NCBI RefSeq assembly: GCF_000283155.1
Contig: NW_004454216.1
Coordinates: 5,437,226-5,501,225, forward strand
Reading direction: 5' to 3'
DNA length: 64,000 nt
Source of the DNA: Ceratotherium simum simum
Taxonomy: Eukaryota; Chordata; Mammalia; Perissodactyla; Rhinocerotidae
Position 1 is the stretch's first letter, and each line of letters opens with the position of its first letter. Of the stretch, positions 1 through 13,254 are shown one piece after another. The notes under the pieces are model-generated. The model was not told the origin of the DNA. It saw only the letters and a program-made list of their open reading frames with translations, and did not search any database. The position numbers were made by a program, and so were the translations under genes.

Positions 1-750
1 CAGAATGAAAATAAGTTAGCCATATAATATATGGGGGCACTTGAAGTGAAAATTTTCATGTGATTTTGTTATCACTAAAGTTAAGGAATAAAGGAGTTAT
101 TAATTGCAGTGGTTCACACAGTGTATCTGGTTTCCTTGTAGTTAGAAAGTTTTTGAATGAGATCAATCGTTTCAATATTTGTACAGAAGGGACAATTTAG
201 GCATGATCAGACTAGAAAGTCATCCAGGTAGAGAGTGATTAGAGAGGAAGTACATATTTGGCTTTAGAAAAATCACAGACATACAATTTCTTAGGGCCCT
301 TATGTACGGAAAAGCTTAGAAAGAAAGTAGAAGTTCTGGCTTGCTGGAAAAACTTGAAGAGTTTGAAGATTTTTATGTACACAATGATAAGGGAGCCATG
401 CCATTCAATTGTTTAAATAGAAAGAAGCTCTGTATTCAAGCATTTTCTCCTGATTGCAAAATATACTTGTATTAAAGGTCCCATATCAGGAGTATCAATA
501 GTAGGTATGATGCAGAACTCAGTATATAGATAAACTACGTCCTGCAATATAATCATATACTAGCATAAACATGAATTCACAAATCCTCCAAGAAACTTTT
601 CTATAAATGAAACATTGTAATACTATATGCTATCTGGTGAATGTTTCCTAAACTTTGAAAATGTTGATCCTAATAAGATTATTTATTTAGTAGATGTTTT
701 GACTATTCTTATGTGGGGTAGGTAGAGAAGAGAAGGGAAGAGAATCTAAA
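1..750. other. Unassigned AT-rich sequence
   Basis: I see no open frame of note, recognisable repeat or structured element here. The stretch is AT-rich and CpG-poor like the rest of the window. Confidence 0.5.
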
Positions 751-1127
751 TGAGTCAGGATAATTAACCATAGCTGCCACTCTAGTCCCTGAAAGCTCAG
801 TGGCTTAACACAATAAAACTGTTTCCCTCCCTCACATTACAGTCTTGTCTGTATCATTCTTCCCCACTTTATAGCGCTGCAATCCTGAAAACATGGCCTC
901 CAATCTCAAGGTGATGGGGGAAGAGCGAGAAGACAGGGAGGGCCAACAGCTCATAACTACCTCAGCCCAGAAGAAGCACACTTCACTTCTGCTCACAACT
1001 CTTGGCCAGAACTCACTCTTATGGCCCTACTTAATGGCAGGGAAGGCTCAGAAGGGGGTCTCATTTGTGCCCAGGAAGAAGAAAATGAAACGAGATATGG
1101 TAAACACAAAGCATTTTCTCCACCACA
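751..1127 (-). mobile_element. Degenerate solitary LTR-like element (ERVL/MaLR-like, family uncertain)
   Basis: Read on the minus strand the element starts TGTGGTGGAG and ends CTGACTCA, giving the TG...CA ends of a retroviral-type LTR. It holds blocks I associate with an old mammalian LTR family, such as CAGTGGCTTAACACAA and CACTTCTGCTCACAACTCTTGGC on the plus strand. A 135-codon open frame starting at 893 begins inside it and shows no domain. The family name is from memory and uncertain. Confidence 0.55.
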
Positions 1128-2239
1128 GTCAGCCCTTCTGGCCTCCAGACAGTCACATACTTCTTTTTTCACGCAGAATACCATCACCCCTCCCTAAAGG
1201 AGGCAACTCGGTCGCTGTAGGCACTTCAAATTCCACAGCCGTACCCAAAAAGCACAGCCTTACCCATGAGATCCAGATGTTGTTCTTCCTAGTCCAATAA
1301 ATGAAGAAATAAAAAAGATAAATTGTCTGTCTCCTCCCTTCTCCCATCACGTATATATCTAATATACGATGATGGAGCAGACATGGTATAATTTCAGCAA
1401 ACTCTTTCACTGGGGAAAGGGATGAATGGGAGATGCGTATTGGTCACTGAATCAAAGCAATTCCAAAATTTCACTGGCTGTTATATTATAAAAGCCCCCC
1501 ACCAACTGGTGGTTGGTAAGCCTCTGATTTTATGTTCTTACCCACTTTTTTCTCAGTGGTTCCTAGATCTGCCCTCTGTGGGGGGAGGGGAGGCTATCAC
1601 TCAACCACCATTTTCTTCATGACATCTGAAGTAAGAATTTGAAAATATAGTCTTCTTGGAGACTACACAACTTTACAGCTCAACTTCTGCTCATGGTGGC
1701 CCAAGGATTTTAAAAAACATCTAACAGTGAAATTCTTCAGCTAATTTCTCAATTAAATACAAATCCAAGAATTATTATTTTCTTTCCAGAAATTCTGGCC
1801 TTTTCAGTCTGAGCTCGTGATTTCTTTGGTGATATAGTTCCGTCAACGTCTCAGTAGGCTTCTGATCTGTTTGCCTCTGGTCATCAACATGTGCTAATAA
1901 CTATGCTTGATGTTCTTTTGGGGACAAGGTGCTCAAATATGTTTTGTTCCTTTTGCTTTCTAAGATGTACATCTTGCCCCCACCAACTTAATGGTAGCTG
2001 TCTTGAGGCCCCACTCTTAATATGATTTTTACCCTGAGTCTCTTTAATCAACTAAGATGTTTTATTGGCCCTTTTTTCATTCAAAGTCTTTTAAAATGTC
2101 ATCTCCTGTTATTTGGGATCAAGAAGCAGCTGGATTTTCTAAGCCTGCAAAGCTCCAAATTTCTTGACTCTCTGTTTTCTTTTGTTTCTGCTTGCAAACT
2201 TGCTGCTTCTCTCCTTCACTCATCTCTTCTGAAGGCAGC
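1128..2239. other. Unassigned sequence downstream of an LTR-like element
   Basis: No gene is recognised. There is a T-rich, L2-like texture around 2000-2230 but no alignment I can defend. It could hold internal sequence of the flanking LTR elements; this is untested. Confidence 0.35.
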
Positions 2240-2765
2240 TGTATTAGTTACCTATTGTTGAATTACAAATTGACCCAAAATCGATTTATTGTTTTATCAG
2301 CTTAAAATAACAAACATTTGTGATCTCAGTTTCTGTGGATTGAGATTCTAGGAGTAGCTTAACTGGATACTCCTTTCTCAGGGTCCCTCATGAGATTGCA
2401 GTCAAACTGTCAGCTGAGGCTACAGTCTCAGAAAAATTGACTGGGGCTGGAGAGTTGGCTTCCAAGTTCATTCACGTGGCTGTTTAGAAAGAAGCTTCAA
2501 GTTTTCACTACTTGGCCCTTTCCATTGGTCTATTCATAACATAGCTTCCTAGTGCATGCATGATCCAAAAACAGTGAGAGCGTGAGCAAGAAGGCACCCA
2601 GAACTGAAACCATAGTCTTTTATAACCTAATATCGGAAGTGACGTGCCCTCACTTCTGCCATATGTTGCTGGTCACACATACTAACCCTAGTGCAACATG
2701 GGTGGAAGGTATGAATACCAAGAGATGAGGATTATTGGGGACCATCTTAGAGGCTGGTTACCATA
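2240..2765 (-). mobile_element. Solitary LTR-like element, minus strand
   Basis: The plus strand runs from TGTATTAGTTACCTATTG to GAGGCTGGTTACCATA. On the minus strand the 5' end is therefore TATGGTAACCAGCCTC, matching a known mammalian LTR type whose start reads TGTGGTAGGCAGC. The middle carries TTATAACCTAATATCGGAAGTGAC, also typical of that family. It is strongly diverged and about 526 bp long, with no internal retroviral genes beside it. Confidence 0.6.
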
Positions 2766-3079
2766 GGCAGCCAATAGTGTCAAACACAAAGGTTTTAAAT
2801 TTCTTTTCAATCTGCTTACTTCATAAGCATGTAGCCTACCTCACAAGTTAACACAGGTGACGGTTTTACCAAATATTTTGCTGCTTCATATCGTAGATCA
2901 TTTGTCTAGTCCTCAACTGGCCATGAAACTTTGAGTTAACTCACCAAGTAACCACTAAGCCAATATCATATTTTGTATTTTTGCTACACCAACACTCTAC
3001 TACTGGTGCTGATTTATTTTTTATTAGCCAGGATATTTAAATAATAGCTATCACAAAAGATCCCTAAATTATACTAAAT

Positions 3080-3840
3080 GTTTCTTCTATTTCCATGCTC
3101 TCTTATAATCAACCCATCCTCCCTAATGTGATCAGAATTTCCTCTGTAAAATACCTGTTTGAGCATATCAGTCTATTAGTGAAAGTTCTTTGGCTCCAGT
3201 GCCTTCACGACAAAGTGCATTTTCTTACTGTTGCTTTCAAGGCCTTTTACATTCCAACCTTCGTCTATATTTTTACCTGCCTCTCCGACTACTCCCGTAC
3301 ATACTCCACCTGTAATCACAATACTGCTCACTATCTATGGAACATATCAAGCACTTTTATGCTTCTGTGCTTCGTACCTGCCAATCACCTTACCTAAGGT
3401 TACCTGCCTTCCCTCAAAACCTGTGTAGATCCCTCAAGTTACTCCTTCATTAGACTACTAACGCAATGTATGCATACTTGTACCATAGCATTTTTTTACA
3501 ATGTTCTATCTCCTTGTCTTCTGAACTACAGTATTTACTCCTCTAAGGAGCTTCCCTAGAAATTACTTTCCATTATCATAGAGGCTTTATCAATCTTACT
3601 TCCTGACTTACTAGATTCCCAGTAATAATCATACAATAAATATTTATTGAATACATAAATGAATATATGAGTGAGTTGACAAGGATCATTCCTTCTTCTT
3701 TCTGTCCTTACCATAAAGCTAAGCTTGCTAATCTCTTTGTACCTATAGTAGACTCTCAATAAATGTTTAACAATTGTAAAATGGATGAAAATGGCTGATC
3801 TTCTGATTGTGCCTGTTCTCTCTGGATGATCCAATTTATT
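3080..3840 (+). mobile_element. L2 LINE 3' fragment
   Basis: The order of blocks matches the 3' part of L2: GGCTCCAGTGCC, AAGGCCTTTTACATTCC, TACCTGCCTCTCC, then a T-rich tail and AATAAATATTTATTGAATACATAAATGAA. A second 3'-end-like motif, CTCAATAAATGTTTAACAA, lies near 3755, so two partial copies may abut. The 100-codon open frame at 3095-3397 is part of this degraded element and is not a gene. Confidence 0.65.
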
Positions 3841-4640
3841 TACATCTCCATTTATACTCCACTCCTTCTAAAAATTTAACTCCTAACTAGACCCCTACCC
3901 TGAGTTTTAGACCCATATAGCTAACTCTTTGATAAAAATCTCCATTTATAATTCCCCAAATAGACTTGAATTCAATATGTGCAAAATTCATCATGTTTCC
4001 CATTAATATCCATTTTTACTCTTGAATTTTCTTTCTTTGTGAGTGGCACCACCATTCCTCTAAGCCACAAGCTTGAGTGTCATCCCAGACTCTTGCTATT
4101 TACTTGTTCTCCGTACCCAATTTGTCACTAAGCTTGTGACTTTAATATCTTTGATTGGTTTTATTTCTCTACTTTTTTTCAACTTCTTATCATGTTTTGT
4201 GTAGGATACCATGAGAGCTTCCTAACTGGTTTCCCTACCTCCTGTCTGACGTCCCTCCAGTTTATTTTCTACACTGCCGTAAAATGATTATTCTACAGCA
4301 TAAATTAGCCATGTGCCAATTCTGTTTAAACACTGTCATTAGTTTCCCATTGCTTCATGTTAATATTACTGCTTTTGTGCTGACACAGAGAACACTCTGT
4401 GGTTCTTCCCTTGCCTATCTGGGGGCATGTCTCTCACCTGCCTTCCTTCTCTCTGCAGGCCCCAAATGTGGGGAGCCATGCCTAACTAACCTAGTAATTC
4501 AGAGTCTCTAGGGGGTACCATCCTCTGCTGCACTCTGCTCTTCCCTTTGCATGGCTCTTTCTCTGACTAAATGTTAGCTACTTATTCAGGAAAACCATCC
4601 TTGTAGGCATTCTCTCTGTAAGTGTGTGTTGACTCAATAC
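3841..4640 (+). mobile_element. L2 LINE fragment (ORF2 C-terminal region)
   Basis: Blocks follow the L2 order: GTCATCCCAGACTCTTGC, AATTTGTCACTAAGC, CTTCCTAACTGGTTTCCCTAC, CTCCAGTTTATTTTCTACACTGC and TTAGTTTCCCATTGC. Together they mark the C-terminal coding part of L2. Frame is lost throughout. It sits directly after another L2 piece in the same orientation, possibly one old insertion broken by deletions. Confidence 0.65.
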
Positions 4641-7600
4641 ACGATTATCAGAAATCTTAACACTGAGGAGCACAAAACCTAGAAGCAGAATGTATTTTGT
4701 AATTTAGCCATTAATTAATTTATTTATACTGCTAAATGTCACCTTGGATGTTGGGATCCTACTATAATGACTGAGATGATCCATCTCTGTTTTCCTTTTT
4801 GTATCTCACTAAGCCAGATTTTTAGTTTAGGTTTTTTGTTGTATTTTGGTTTTGGCGGGGGCAGCAAGAAAAGGATATTGAAAAGTTTGGTTTTCCATAG
4901 CTTCATTTTTAAATAGAATCTCAAATGACCTCTCTGGCAAACTATTCATACATTGCCTTAGACTGTATTTGAAAAAAAAAATGCCTCCATGGGTAATGAT
5001 TGGTTAAAACAGAGAAAAGCGATAACAATTCACCCACAAGAGGAGGCTGAAGCAAGCAAAGACAGTGACAGGCAGATAAACAGAAAAGGAGGCAGCAGTT
5101 AAAAATAAAAAATCTCAAGTACCTGAAAGCCCTGGTTAAGACAGCAAGGGAGATAAAAAGAGTAAGAAGAGAAATGCAATCCGCACTGCTGGTAATTGGA
5201 GAAGCTGAAGGAATGGGGGATGGAGGCTCAGAGGAGGAAAGAAGAGCAAAGACAGAGAATGTGCAATAAAGGGGGAAAAGGAACATAGCGAGAGGCTTAA
5301 AAAACTGAGAAACTGGTCAACGAGTATAGAAAATGGTAATCTGAGACACTGAGAACCTCTTGGGTCTTACTTCTAAGCTGTTCCGTTAACTTCTCTACCA
5401 GAAGAATCATGGGTAATATGGAGGGCTTTCCCTCCTTTTGTTTAAAATAAATAAATAAATATTTAAATAAGGAATCTCTTATGAGACAAAGTGGAAAATG
5501 AGTGTGAGCTAACAATAGATGTCCAGATGATTTGGAATCTCCATTCCTAAAGTAGGAATTTAGAGAACTTGGCAAGTGTATCTCCTTGAGCAGGAGTCAT
5601 AACGTCTGCATTTCCTGCAGTTGCCTCCCATCCTTGCCTTTCTATCAATGTTTTCTTCTTTACGCACAGTTCATCCTTGCACATCCACCAATTGCATAAA
5701 GGTTATTTATGCAATTGCTCATCAAAAACAGTTGATGAAAGCCTTAGAATGTCTCAACTCCATCACTTCTCAATCTGCAGAATGGATTGATAGTGACAAT
5801 TAAGTTTTATTCTATAGCTCCCCCCTCCTTCCAAGACTAATAAAATGTGCAGGTGTTGATGTTTTGAAATTGCTTTTTTTTCTAAAGAGAAAAAAAATTT
5901 ACCAAGAGCATACAAGTGGTTGAGATGGGTATACTGCAGACCTCCAATTCACACTTTTCCCTCGTCAGTGACACCTACCATTAGACACCTAGTCTCTCGT
6001 AGATTGTGCTTCTTTAGATATCTGTGAAGGTTTTCTTGTGTGACTGACTAGTCAAAGGAAAGTGCCATGAAGAATAGTATAATTTCCATAGCTGGAGTTC
6101 TGCTTTGGAGGTTGGGAGGAAACAAGGGCTCTTGGTTAGCATTCTGATGTGCAGATTTGGAGTTTGTTTTGTTGTTGTTAAATAATGCTCTCAGAAATCA
6201 GGTCTGCAAGAGAACATGGGACAATATTGACCAAAGTACAAAACAATTCAGCAAATGACCTTCATGCTTCTGAGCTACTAGCCAATCAGAATTCTGGGAA
6301 AGCAGATACCATCCAATCAGTATTCATTTCATGTGATTAGTAACCAGCTGATGTTAGAAAATGGATGAAAGGCAGCGTTCAGGTATGTAAGGATTATAAA
6401 ATAATGGACCAGAGTGCAATTCTACAAAGTTACAGGGTTAACAGGCTTGGAAAAATATATTTTGCAGCTTTAGAAAAGATACAATTTTTTATAAGATCTT
6501 ACTATCAACAGTAGAAAAGAATAGAAGACCAAGGCAAACAAAGAGGAATTTATAACGTAAAACCTGTTGCTTTCTATTTATCACAAAAGGCTCAACTTTG
6601 AATAAATATCTTATGACTTGTCTGAGAAAGAATATTACTATAAAGCTGTAGTGAGAGTTAATTTCCCAATATCATTATAAGAACTCAGCTTTGAAGGTCA
6701 GGATCTTTTAGCCCTATCCTAATTTTCATTCTGTTTGATCAATGAGCTCACTTCATTTCTTTTTTCTAAATATTTTCTATGATGAAGCAATTTTTTATGG
6801 AACAACTTGCATTTCACACCAAGAATACCATGATATTGTTGCGTTACAGCTTATGGAATTTAAATGGGAAGGGAACTTGGTCTGGGACATTGGCGTTATG
6901 ACCCAGGTTTGAAAACAACTCTTGGAGGTACTCCCCAAAGCTCTGGTTATCACCAGTGAAATAACAATTCACCCCTCTGTTTTCTTTTACTGAAACTGAC
7001 ACTGTAAATAACAAAATGTAGTCAGGTTTCAAAGAAAGGAAAATGACCTTTAAGTTTTCTGAAGCATAAAGGCCACTTCATGCAATAGAGAACAGCAAGA
7101 GATGCGTGGCCTTAGGAGGTGAGTGAGATGACTCAGATTAGGGGATAAAAAGGGAATGCAGCTGAGTCCTTGGGGTCTGTCCTTTCTGAAGTCACAACGA
7201 TCGTCTCCTTTAGTTGGAAAATAGAAGTGGATGAACCTCAAAAGACTTGGTACAGATAATAACCCAAAGGTCTCAATAATTATTCAACGTATCTAAGAGT
7301 TCCAAAATGGAGCAGCTAACCTGCTATATTCCAATATTTTCCATTATGCTTTCATAAAACCAAGGTTGAAGGGAATATATGTGAAAATTAATTTGGAAAT
7401 GTTTCCTACTATCTACAGTTTCAAAGTAAAAATTAAGACTCTTTTTTTCTACGCTAATAGAAAGACAAACTCCAAACTGAGGTGCCACTATAGGGCTTAT
7501 ATTTCTTTTATAAAGAAAAAAAGTTGAGGAATGCAAAATATTCTCTATTCAGAAGTTCTGAGAACTGTGAAAAATTTCCAAATTATAAAGAGAAGATTTC

Positions 7601-8056
7601 AATAACTAAATTCAATAGGAGAAAAGAAGTTACAATCTACATTTTTTAGTATTATTATGAAACCCTAGATGATAACAAATTTACAATTTAAATTAAGCGA
7701 TCATTTTTTAAGGGGGAAATGAATTGGCAAAGGATTAATAGTCTAAAACTTAAAAGAATATTTTTCTACATATCAAAATCTCTCCCAATTCTAATATAAA
7801 GTCTTAGAGTCTAACAGGGTATCTTATGTATTTTGTATGACAAGCTTAACTTAAAATAAGGTGCAGTGAATTGCAGGTATCAAATCTTACTGAAGTTGAA
7901 ATACAAGTTGGTTTTAGAGCCAAAGAGAACATGAATTTAACTTAATAGGATATATAAGGAAAATAGTGAGGCAAATATGCTAACGATGAAGGAGCATCTT
8001 TAAGCAGAAAAATCATAAGCCTCATTAAAGGTACTTCAATCTCTCCAAAGCCTATT
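4641..8056. other. Unassigned AT-rich sequence
   Basis: I recognise no gene and no repeat family over about 3.4 kb. Open frames (for example 114 codons at 4942-5286, minus strand) are low-complexity and Ser/Leu/Phe-rich, as expected from purine-rich non-coding DNA. An AATAAATAAATAAAT run lies near 5447-5463. Confidence 0.45.
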
Positions 8057-8739
8057 TGCACTTAGAATTATTTAGCAAACATTTATGAAACACCTGTTGT
8101 ATGCAGAAATTAATATTTGGACTAATGGAAAATTCACCATGATTAGAAGGAACAATCTTTGTCCTTTCTTTATCTATTTAGAGGAGAGAAATCTGATATA
8201 TGGTGATCAAAATTATTATTCATGGAATTACAGTACTCAAAGGACTTTCATTGTTTATTCTATTCTTGGAGAGTTTAGGGAATGGAGATTTGTTAATCTC
8301 TCTTGGAAACTCATTCCAAGGTTATATCAAGAAACTATGCTCTAAACTTCCAATCAGGATAATAGCCACTATCTAATTTCTGTTTATATTTTGGGGCCCA
8401 AAGATACTTCTAAAGAAAATCATAGAATCTTCAAAGCCATGCTTACTAATATCAACTGAATTCTTGCTGCTGCTAGGACATACTTGTATCTAACTCTTTC
8501 TGAATATTTTATAGACATTCCATAATGGATATGACAAGAGTTTTCCGTTCTTTTCAAGCTTGTAATATTATTGGTTTTTTGTTACTTTCTTCTGCCTGAT
8601 AAGCTAGAGCCCTTGGGCATCAGCATTTTCGTCTTTCCTTTTCTCCTTTCAAACTACTCCTCCTAAAACGAACACAGGTACAAGCTGAACATTGTTCTGG
8701 GATTGATGGAAGAGCTCCAGTGAGACCCCCTATTCTACT
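8057..8739. other. Unassigned; short L2/MIR-like 3' tail at its start
   Basis: AACATTTATGAAACACCTGTTGTATGCAG at 8077-8106 resembles the antisense tail shared by L2 and MIR. Nothing else is recognised. Confidence 0.35.
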
Positions 8740-9230
8740 CTTTCCTTTCCTCCCTCTCCATCTGTGCGTTCTTTTGTCTATCTTCTAAAAATTCTACTTC
8801 TTTAACCCTCGTGTATTGATCTTCTTTTGCTTTTTCAGTTTCTCTCTATTCATGCTTAGCTCTCTGCCTTAAATGCATAAGACTCAATTTTATTGATTTT
8901 TAAAAATTTTTCCATGTTGCCATCTCTACCAATAAACAAATTTCTTCTTCTTTTGGGCCAAATTTCTCAAAACAGTAGATTTCATCTCCTTAGTCACCTC
9001 TTTTACTTTTAATTAAATCTGGCAATCACCATTTTCTTCCTAATTGGAAAATCAAATGGTCTTGGCATCATTTTAATTCTCTTTGTTTCATGGCAGCACT
9101 CAGTCTCTCAACAATCTCATTCTCCTTAAAACCCAAGCCTCCATTAGCAAGGCCACTGCTGGGCCCTATTTTTCTTTTCTTTTTCCTTTCTGACCACACC
9201 TCTTTTTTCTTCACTGATTCTTTTTCATTT
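8740..9230 (+). mobile_element. Possible L2 fragment, strongly diverged
   Basis: The stretch is pyrimidine-rich and has L2-like texture, including a CTTCACTGATTC block near 9210. I could not trace a continuous alignment, so this is a weak call. Confidence 0.35.
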
Positions 9231-9449
9231 TCCTATCTGTGAAATGGGATGAGATTTGTTTGTTTGTTACTCTGGATGAGATCTTCAAAGGATAGTTTGT
9301 TGGCTTAGTAGGAATACTATTAATAATACTGCATTTCTGAGCTTGTTTTCTCTTTGTAATTTGTCACTATCATAAAAGGAAGAAAATTTCTTGCTTGGTG
9401 CCATTGCTTTCCAAAAACTCCTAGTAAATTACTGGTGAATCATTTTTGA

Positions 9450-9625
9450 TATGGTGGGAAGATTACTGGATTAGAATGTTTAAAGATCTTGATGACAGCC
9501 TCACTGACTTCAAGTTTCCTTATCTGCAAATGAGGATTAGAATGTCTGCCTCCTTCATTGTTGTGATAATTAGATGACACATTGTGCATAAAAGCACCTT
9601 GTAAATGTTAAAGCACTATTTCTAT
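9450..9625 (+). mobile_element. MIR SINE, plus strand
   Basis: The MIR core and 3' half are visible: CAAGTTTCCTTATCTGCAAATGAGGA, then GTCTGCCTCCTTCATTGTTGTGATAATTAGATGA, then AAAGCACCTTGTAAATG. MIRs are ancient tRNA-derived SINEs. Confidence 0.75.
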
Positions 9626-9649
9626 CCATCATGCATTCTTACTGGGAAC

Positions 9650-11422
9650 CAATGTTAAACAGATCCACGTATTACCAAAGTTGTCCTTTACTTTTCTCTT
9701 TTACAGGGGGCATAGTTTTTCCTCTGCCATAAGAGGGAAATGACTGTAACCCCCTTGCCTTAAGACAGAGGGCTAAGCCCCTTTAAATCCCTTCCAACTC
9801 CCAGAGCTATGTCCTTGGAGATTTCACCTTCCATGACTACTCAAAAATGATAGCTATTGAGTCTGTCATAACATCTACTAATTTCTTAAATAACCTAGGG
9901 TGTCTTCTTTCTATTTTAGTTTGGCCTTCTTTCCTTCCTTCATAACTAGAACCAGTGGAACTTGCCCCAATCAACTATTGAAGGAAGGAAGGAAGGAGAT
10001 ATTTAAGATGGGAGACATTCAGTAAGGAAGGATAATCTAGGTACAATTCTAGCTAGTGGAGTATGTCTGTCAGGAAGCATTTCCAAAAAAGGACAAAACC
10101 TGAGAAAAGAGATTGAGTTGAGGAGATGTAAACACAGTGGATAGTGGGTAGCCATGTTTAGCAGGAACCTATGGTAAAATCAAAGAGATTGGGTTAAATC
10201 TGCTTTAGAAAGATAGAATCCTAGATACCGTGGTTTGGTCCCCTAGAGATCATGTGACTCAATACTCTTTTCTTGATGCTTGAATTAACCCTGTAATATT
10301 CATTTTGAGTAGTTACTCAGAATAAATTTAGAGTCTACCATGACAGAAGACTCACTCTTTCCTGAAGCAACCTATCCACCTTTGACAGCACTGACTCTGA
10401 GGAGCTTCTTTGTACATTGAACATATATCTTTTTTTCACCTGTTGGTCCTAATGTGCATCTGGGCCATATTATACAAGTTGAATTACCTTTTCTCTAGAT
10501 TATTATTTATATATTTAAAGACACCTCAGGTCCTCTTAAATCTTATTTCCAAGCAAAACATCATCAATTCCTTCCATGAAATCTCATATAACATGAAAAC
10601 AGCAGTTCCTTGAACAATATCTCATATAACATGAAATATAACTTGGACTTGAATAACATAAAATTCATTTCTTTTACTCAACATTATGCTCACTTTCCGA
10701 AGAATGTTCTCCAATTTCTCTATATTCATCTCATAGTGTAATACCTAGTACCGAATGAAAAATTCACTATGAATCCTGATCAGATAGGATAATTTAATAC
10801 TGTATTATCCATCTCCTAGAGATCATCTTTTTCTAATATCTTCTGAAATCTTTTTCTTCAGATAGCTGTCCCTTCAATGGTGATGACCTTTCTTGTTTGT
10901 TGTTTTTGTTCAGCCACTTTTGATCAGATTGAGGGTTGTTTTTCATGTATATATTATGTCTCCAATAAAATGAGTTGACTTGGTTTTGTAGCTGGCAAAT
11001 CAGTTTCTTCCTTCTACCCCTTTTTCCTTACCATCTTCCCTTATCTTGTCCTTGTGTACTTAATTGTTTGAGCCCAAATAAAAGAGTTTTTATTCCCTCT
11101 GACAAACTGGAGGTATTTTATGGAGAATATTTATTGAAAGGCTAATAAATTTGCATTTAATTAAGTAGACGGTGAGAAGCCCTCTAGAATTTTTGACATG
11201 ATCAAAATTTTCTTTAAGTAGACTAATCTGGTAGCCACAAATAGAACAGATTAAAGTGGGAGTGAAACAGGAATTCAGTTTGGAGAAGACTTCAATTGAC
11301 CCTGAGAGTGATGTCAAAGGAAATGGAGAAGAAGGTTAAGCATGGTGACAGAAGCTGCAGAACTTACTAATGATTAACATGAAAGAGAAGGGAAAATCAA
11401 AGTTCCTTGAAAGGTTTCAAAC
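9650..11422. other. Unassigned sequence with a TTCC/GGAA dyad
   Basis: No gene or clear repeat is recognised. CTTTCCTTCCTTC at about 9929-9941 faces GAAGGAAGGAAGGAAGG at 9980-9996, a potential hairpin. The 67-codon frame at 10410-10613 shows no domain. Confidence 0.4.
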
Positions 11423-11866
11423 TGTAGTTTCTCCAGAAAAACAGAAACCAGGAATTTGTATTTATACAAGGAATTGGCTCACACAATTATGGAGGCTGAG
11501 AAGTCCCATGATCTGCAGTTGGCAAACTGAAGACCCAGGAGAACCAATGGTGTAGTTTCAGCCTGAGTCTGAAGGCCTGAGAACCAAGTGAGCCAATGGT
11601 ATAAATTTCAGTCCAATGAAAAAAGAAGACTGATGTGCCAGCTCAGGCAGGCCAAGTTCCCTCTTAGTCCAACTTTTTGTTCTATTTAGGTCTCCAATTA
11701 ATTGGATGAGGCCCATCCACATTAGGGTGGATGTCTGCTTCACTCAGTTTATCAATTCAAATATTAATCTCATCCAGAAACACCCAGACACACCTAGAAT
11801 AAGGTTTGACCAAAAGTCTGGCACCTTGCGGTCCAGTCAAGCTGACACATAAAATTAACCATCACA
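11423..11866 (-). mobile_element. Solitary LTR-like element, minus strand
   Basis: The minus-strand start TGTGATGGTTAATTTTATG and following CTTGACTGGACC, the CCTAATGTGGATGGGCC block, the CAATTAATTGG area and a final TTCTCCAGAG-like end are the landmarks of a common mammalian LTR (ERVL/MaLR-like). The ends are TG...CA. It is solitary, with no internal coding region. Confidence 0.65.
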
Positions 11867-12229
11867 CTGAGAGAATGGTGAAATGATGAAGCCAGAATAG
11901 AAGTTGCTTTGGAAAGAGGGGACTATTGGGATGTGCTGAGTTTGAGTGTCAAGTAGACAGACATGAAAATATGACTGTGTGGATGGTTAGAAAAGATAGG
12001 CTAGAACCCAGGAAAGAAATAAAGATTAGAAATATAGATTTATGCTTTATATACATAGAAGGTATTAGTCAAGGACTTTCAAGAAGTCAATAACAGGATA
12101 TTGCTGAGAGATTATCTACGATGATGACCAAGAAAAAGTCAATGGTTTGGTGGTTTAGAAATCTCTATGGTAAGAAAAGTAGGAAGATAACTGGGTAGGC
12201 ACAGAAGTGCAGAAGCCAAGAGATTAGTG
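11867..12229. other. Unassigned sequence
   Basis: Purine-rich, with no gene or repeat recognised. Confidence 0.4.
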
Positions 12230-13225
12230 TTTATTCTTGAATAGGTTATCTCTGTTCACTGTCTCTACACCGTCATCTCCCCTCTTTCTTGCTCTCTTGA
12301 ACTTCTATTAATCAGGCTCCTGCCTTTATAGAGCTATTGAAGTTGGTTTCTTAGAAAACATCATATTCTCTGTCTCATTAGCTTCCTCCTTTTGTCATCT
12401 AAATGCAAGAATCTCCCAAAGTTCTGTCCTCAGTCCTCTGCTTCAGTCATCTTTGTAAATCAGAAAAATGCAAAACTATATCCCAATCTCTTTCATTAGT
12501 TCCAGACCTGTTTTTACAATAAATTGGCCAAAAAGCCCACCTGGATGTCTCTCATGATTGTGTCTCAAACACAAAGTATCCTAAACAGAACCCATAATCT
12601 TCCAATAAAGTCTCTCTAATGACTCAGGAACACTCCAAGATGCCCAGCTTGTAAACCTCGAAAACAGCTTTGTTTTTGTTTCTCTGTCTTTTCCCTTACT
12701 GTCCTCCATTTCCAAGGGCAAATCTTATCAATTCTACCTACAAAATATCCTCCAAATCCATACCTTTTGCATTATTACTGTCACCACCACCACTATTCTA
12801 ACTCAAGACCTCATTGTCACTCATGTATGGTGTTAATCTCCTACATAGACTTCCCATATCTAGCCATTCTCACCTCTAATCTGTCCTTATAGATTGCTGC
12901 CAAATTAATCTTCCCAAAGTACAATTTAAATCATGTCATTCTACTACTCCAAAATGTTGAATCGCTTTTTATTACCCATTGAATAAAATCCAAACTCCTT
13001 AAAAAAACATTTAACACCATCCACCATCTGGTGATATCCCATGTTTCTAGCTGTATCTTCCATTTCTCCCTTTCAGAGATCCAATACTGCATTCAAACTA
13101 CAGCATGTCCTTTTCCTGTCTGTCTCAGTCCCTTTGTTCATTCTATCCTCCTTGCCAGTAATGTCTTTTCTCCTCACCCTTCTCTGTGAAGCCTTTGTTG
13201 ATTGCCCCAGGAGAAAGTAATACAT
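12230..13225 (+). mobile_element. L2 LINE fragment, plus strand
   Basis: A nearly collinear series of L2 ORF2 and 3' blocks is present: CTGTCACCACCACCACTATTC, ACTCAAGACCTCATTGTCAC, CTCCTACATAGACTTCCC, ATTGCTGCCAAATTAATCTTCC, AAATCATGTCATTCTACTACTCC and AATAAAATCCAAACTCCTT. The coding frame is broken many times. It is one of the longer L2 copies in the window. Confidence 0.75.
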
Positions 13226-13254
13226 AATTGAAAATGTTGGGGCTATATGTTGTG

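Noticed and set aside
893..1300. 135-codon plus-strand open frame
   Set aside because: It starts inside a degenerate LTR-like element (751-1127) and has no known domain, so it is a repeat shadow.
4942..5286. 114-codon minus-strand frame
   Set aside because: Low-complexity Ser/Leu/Phe/Cys content in purine-rich DNA; no start context, domain or splice structure.
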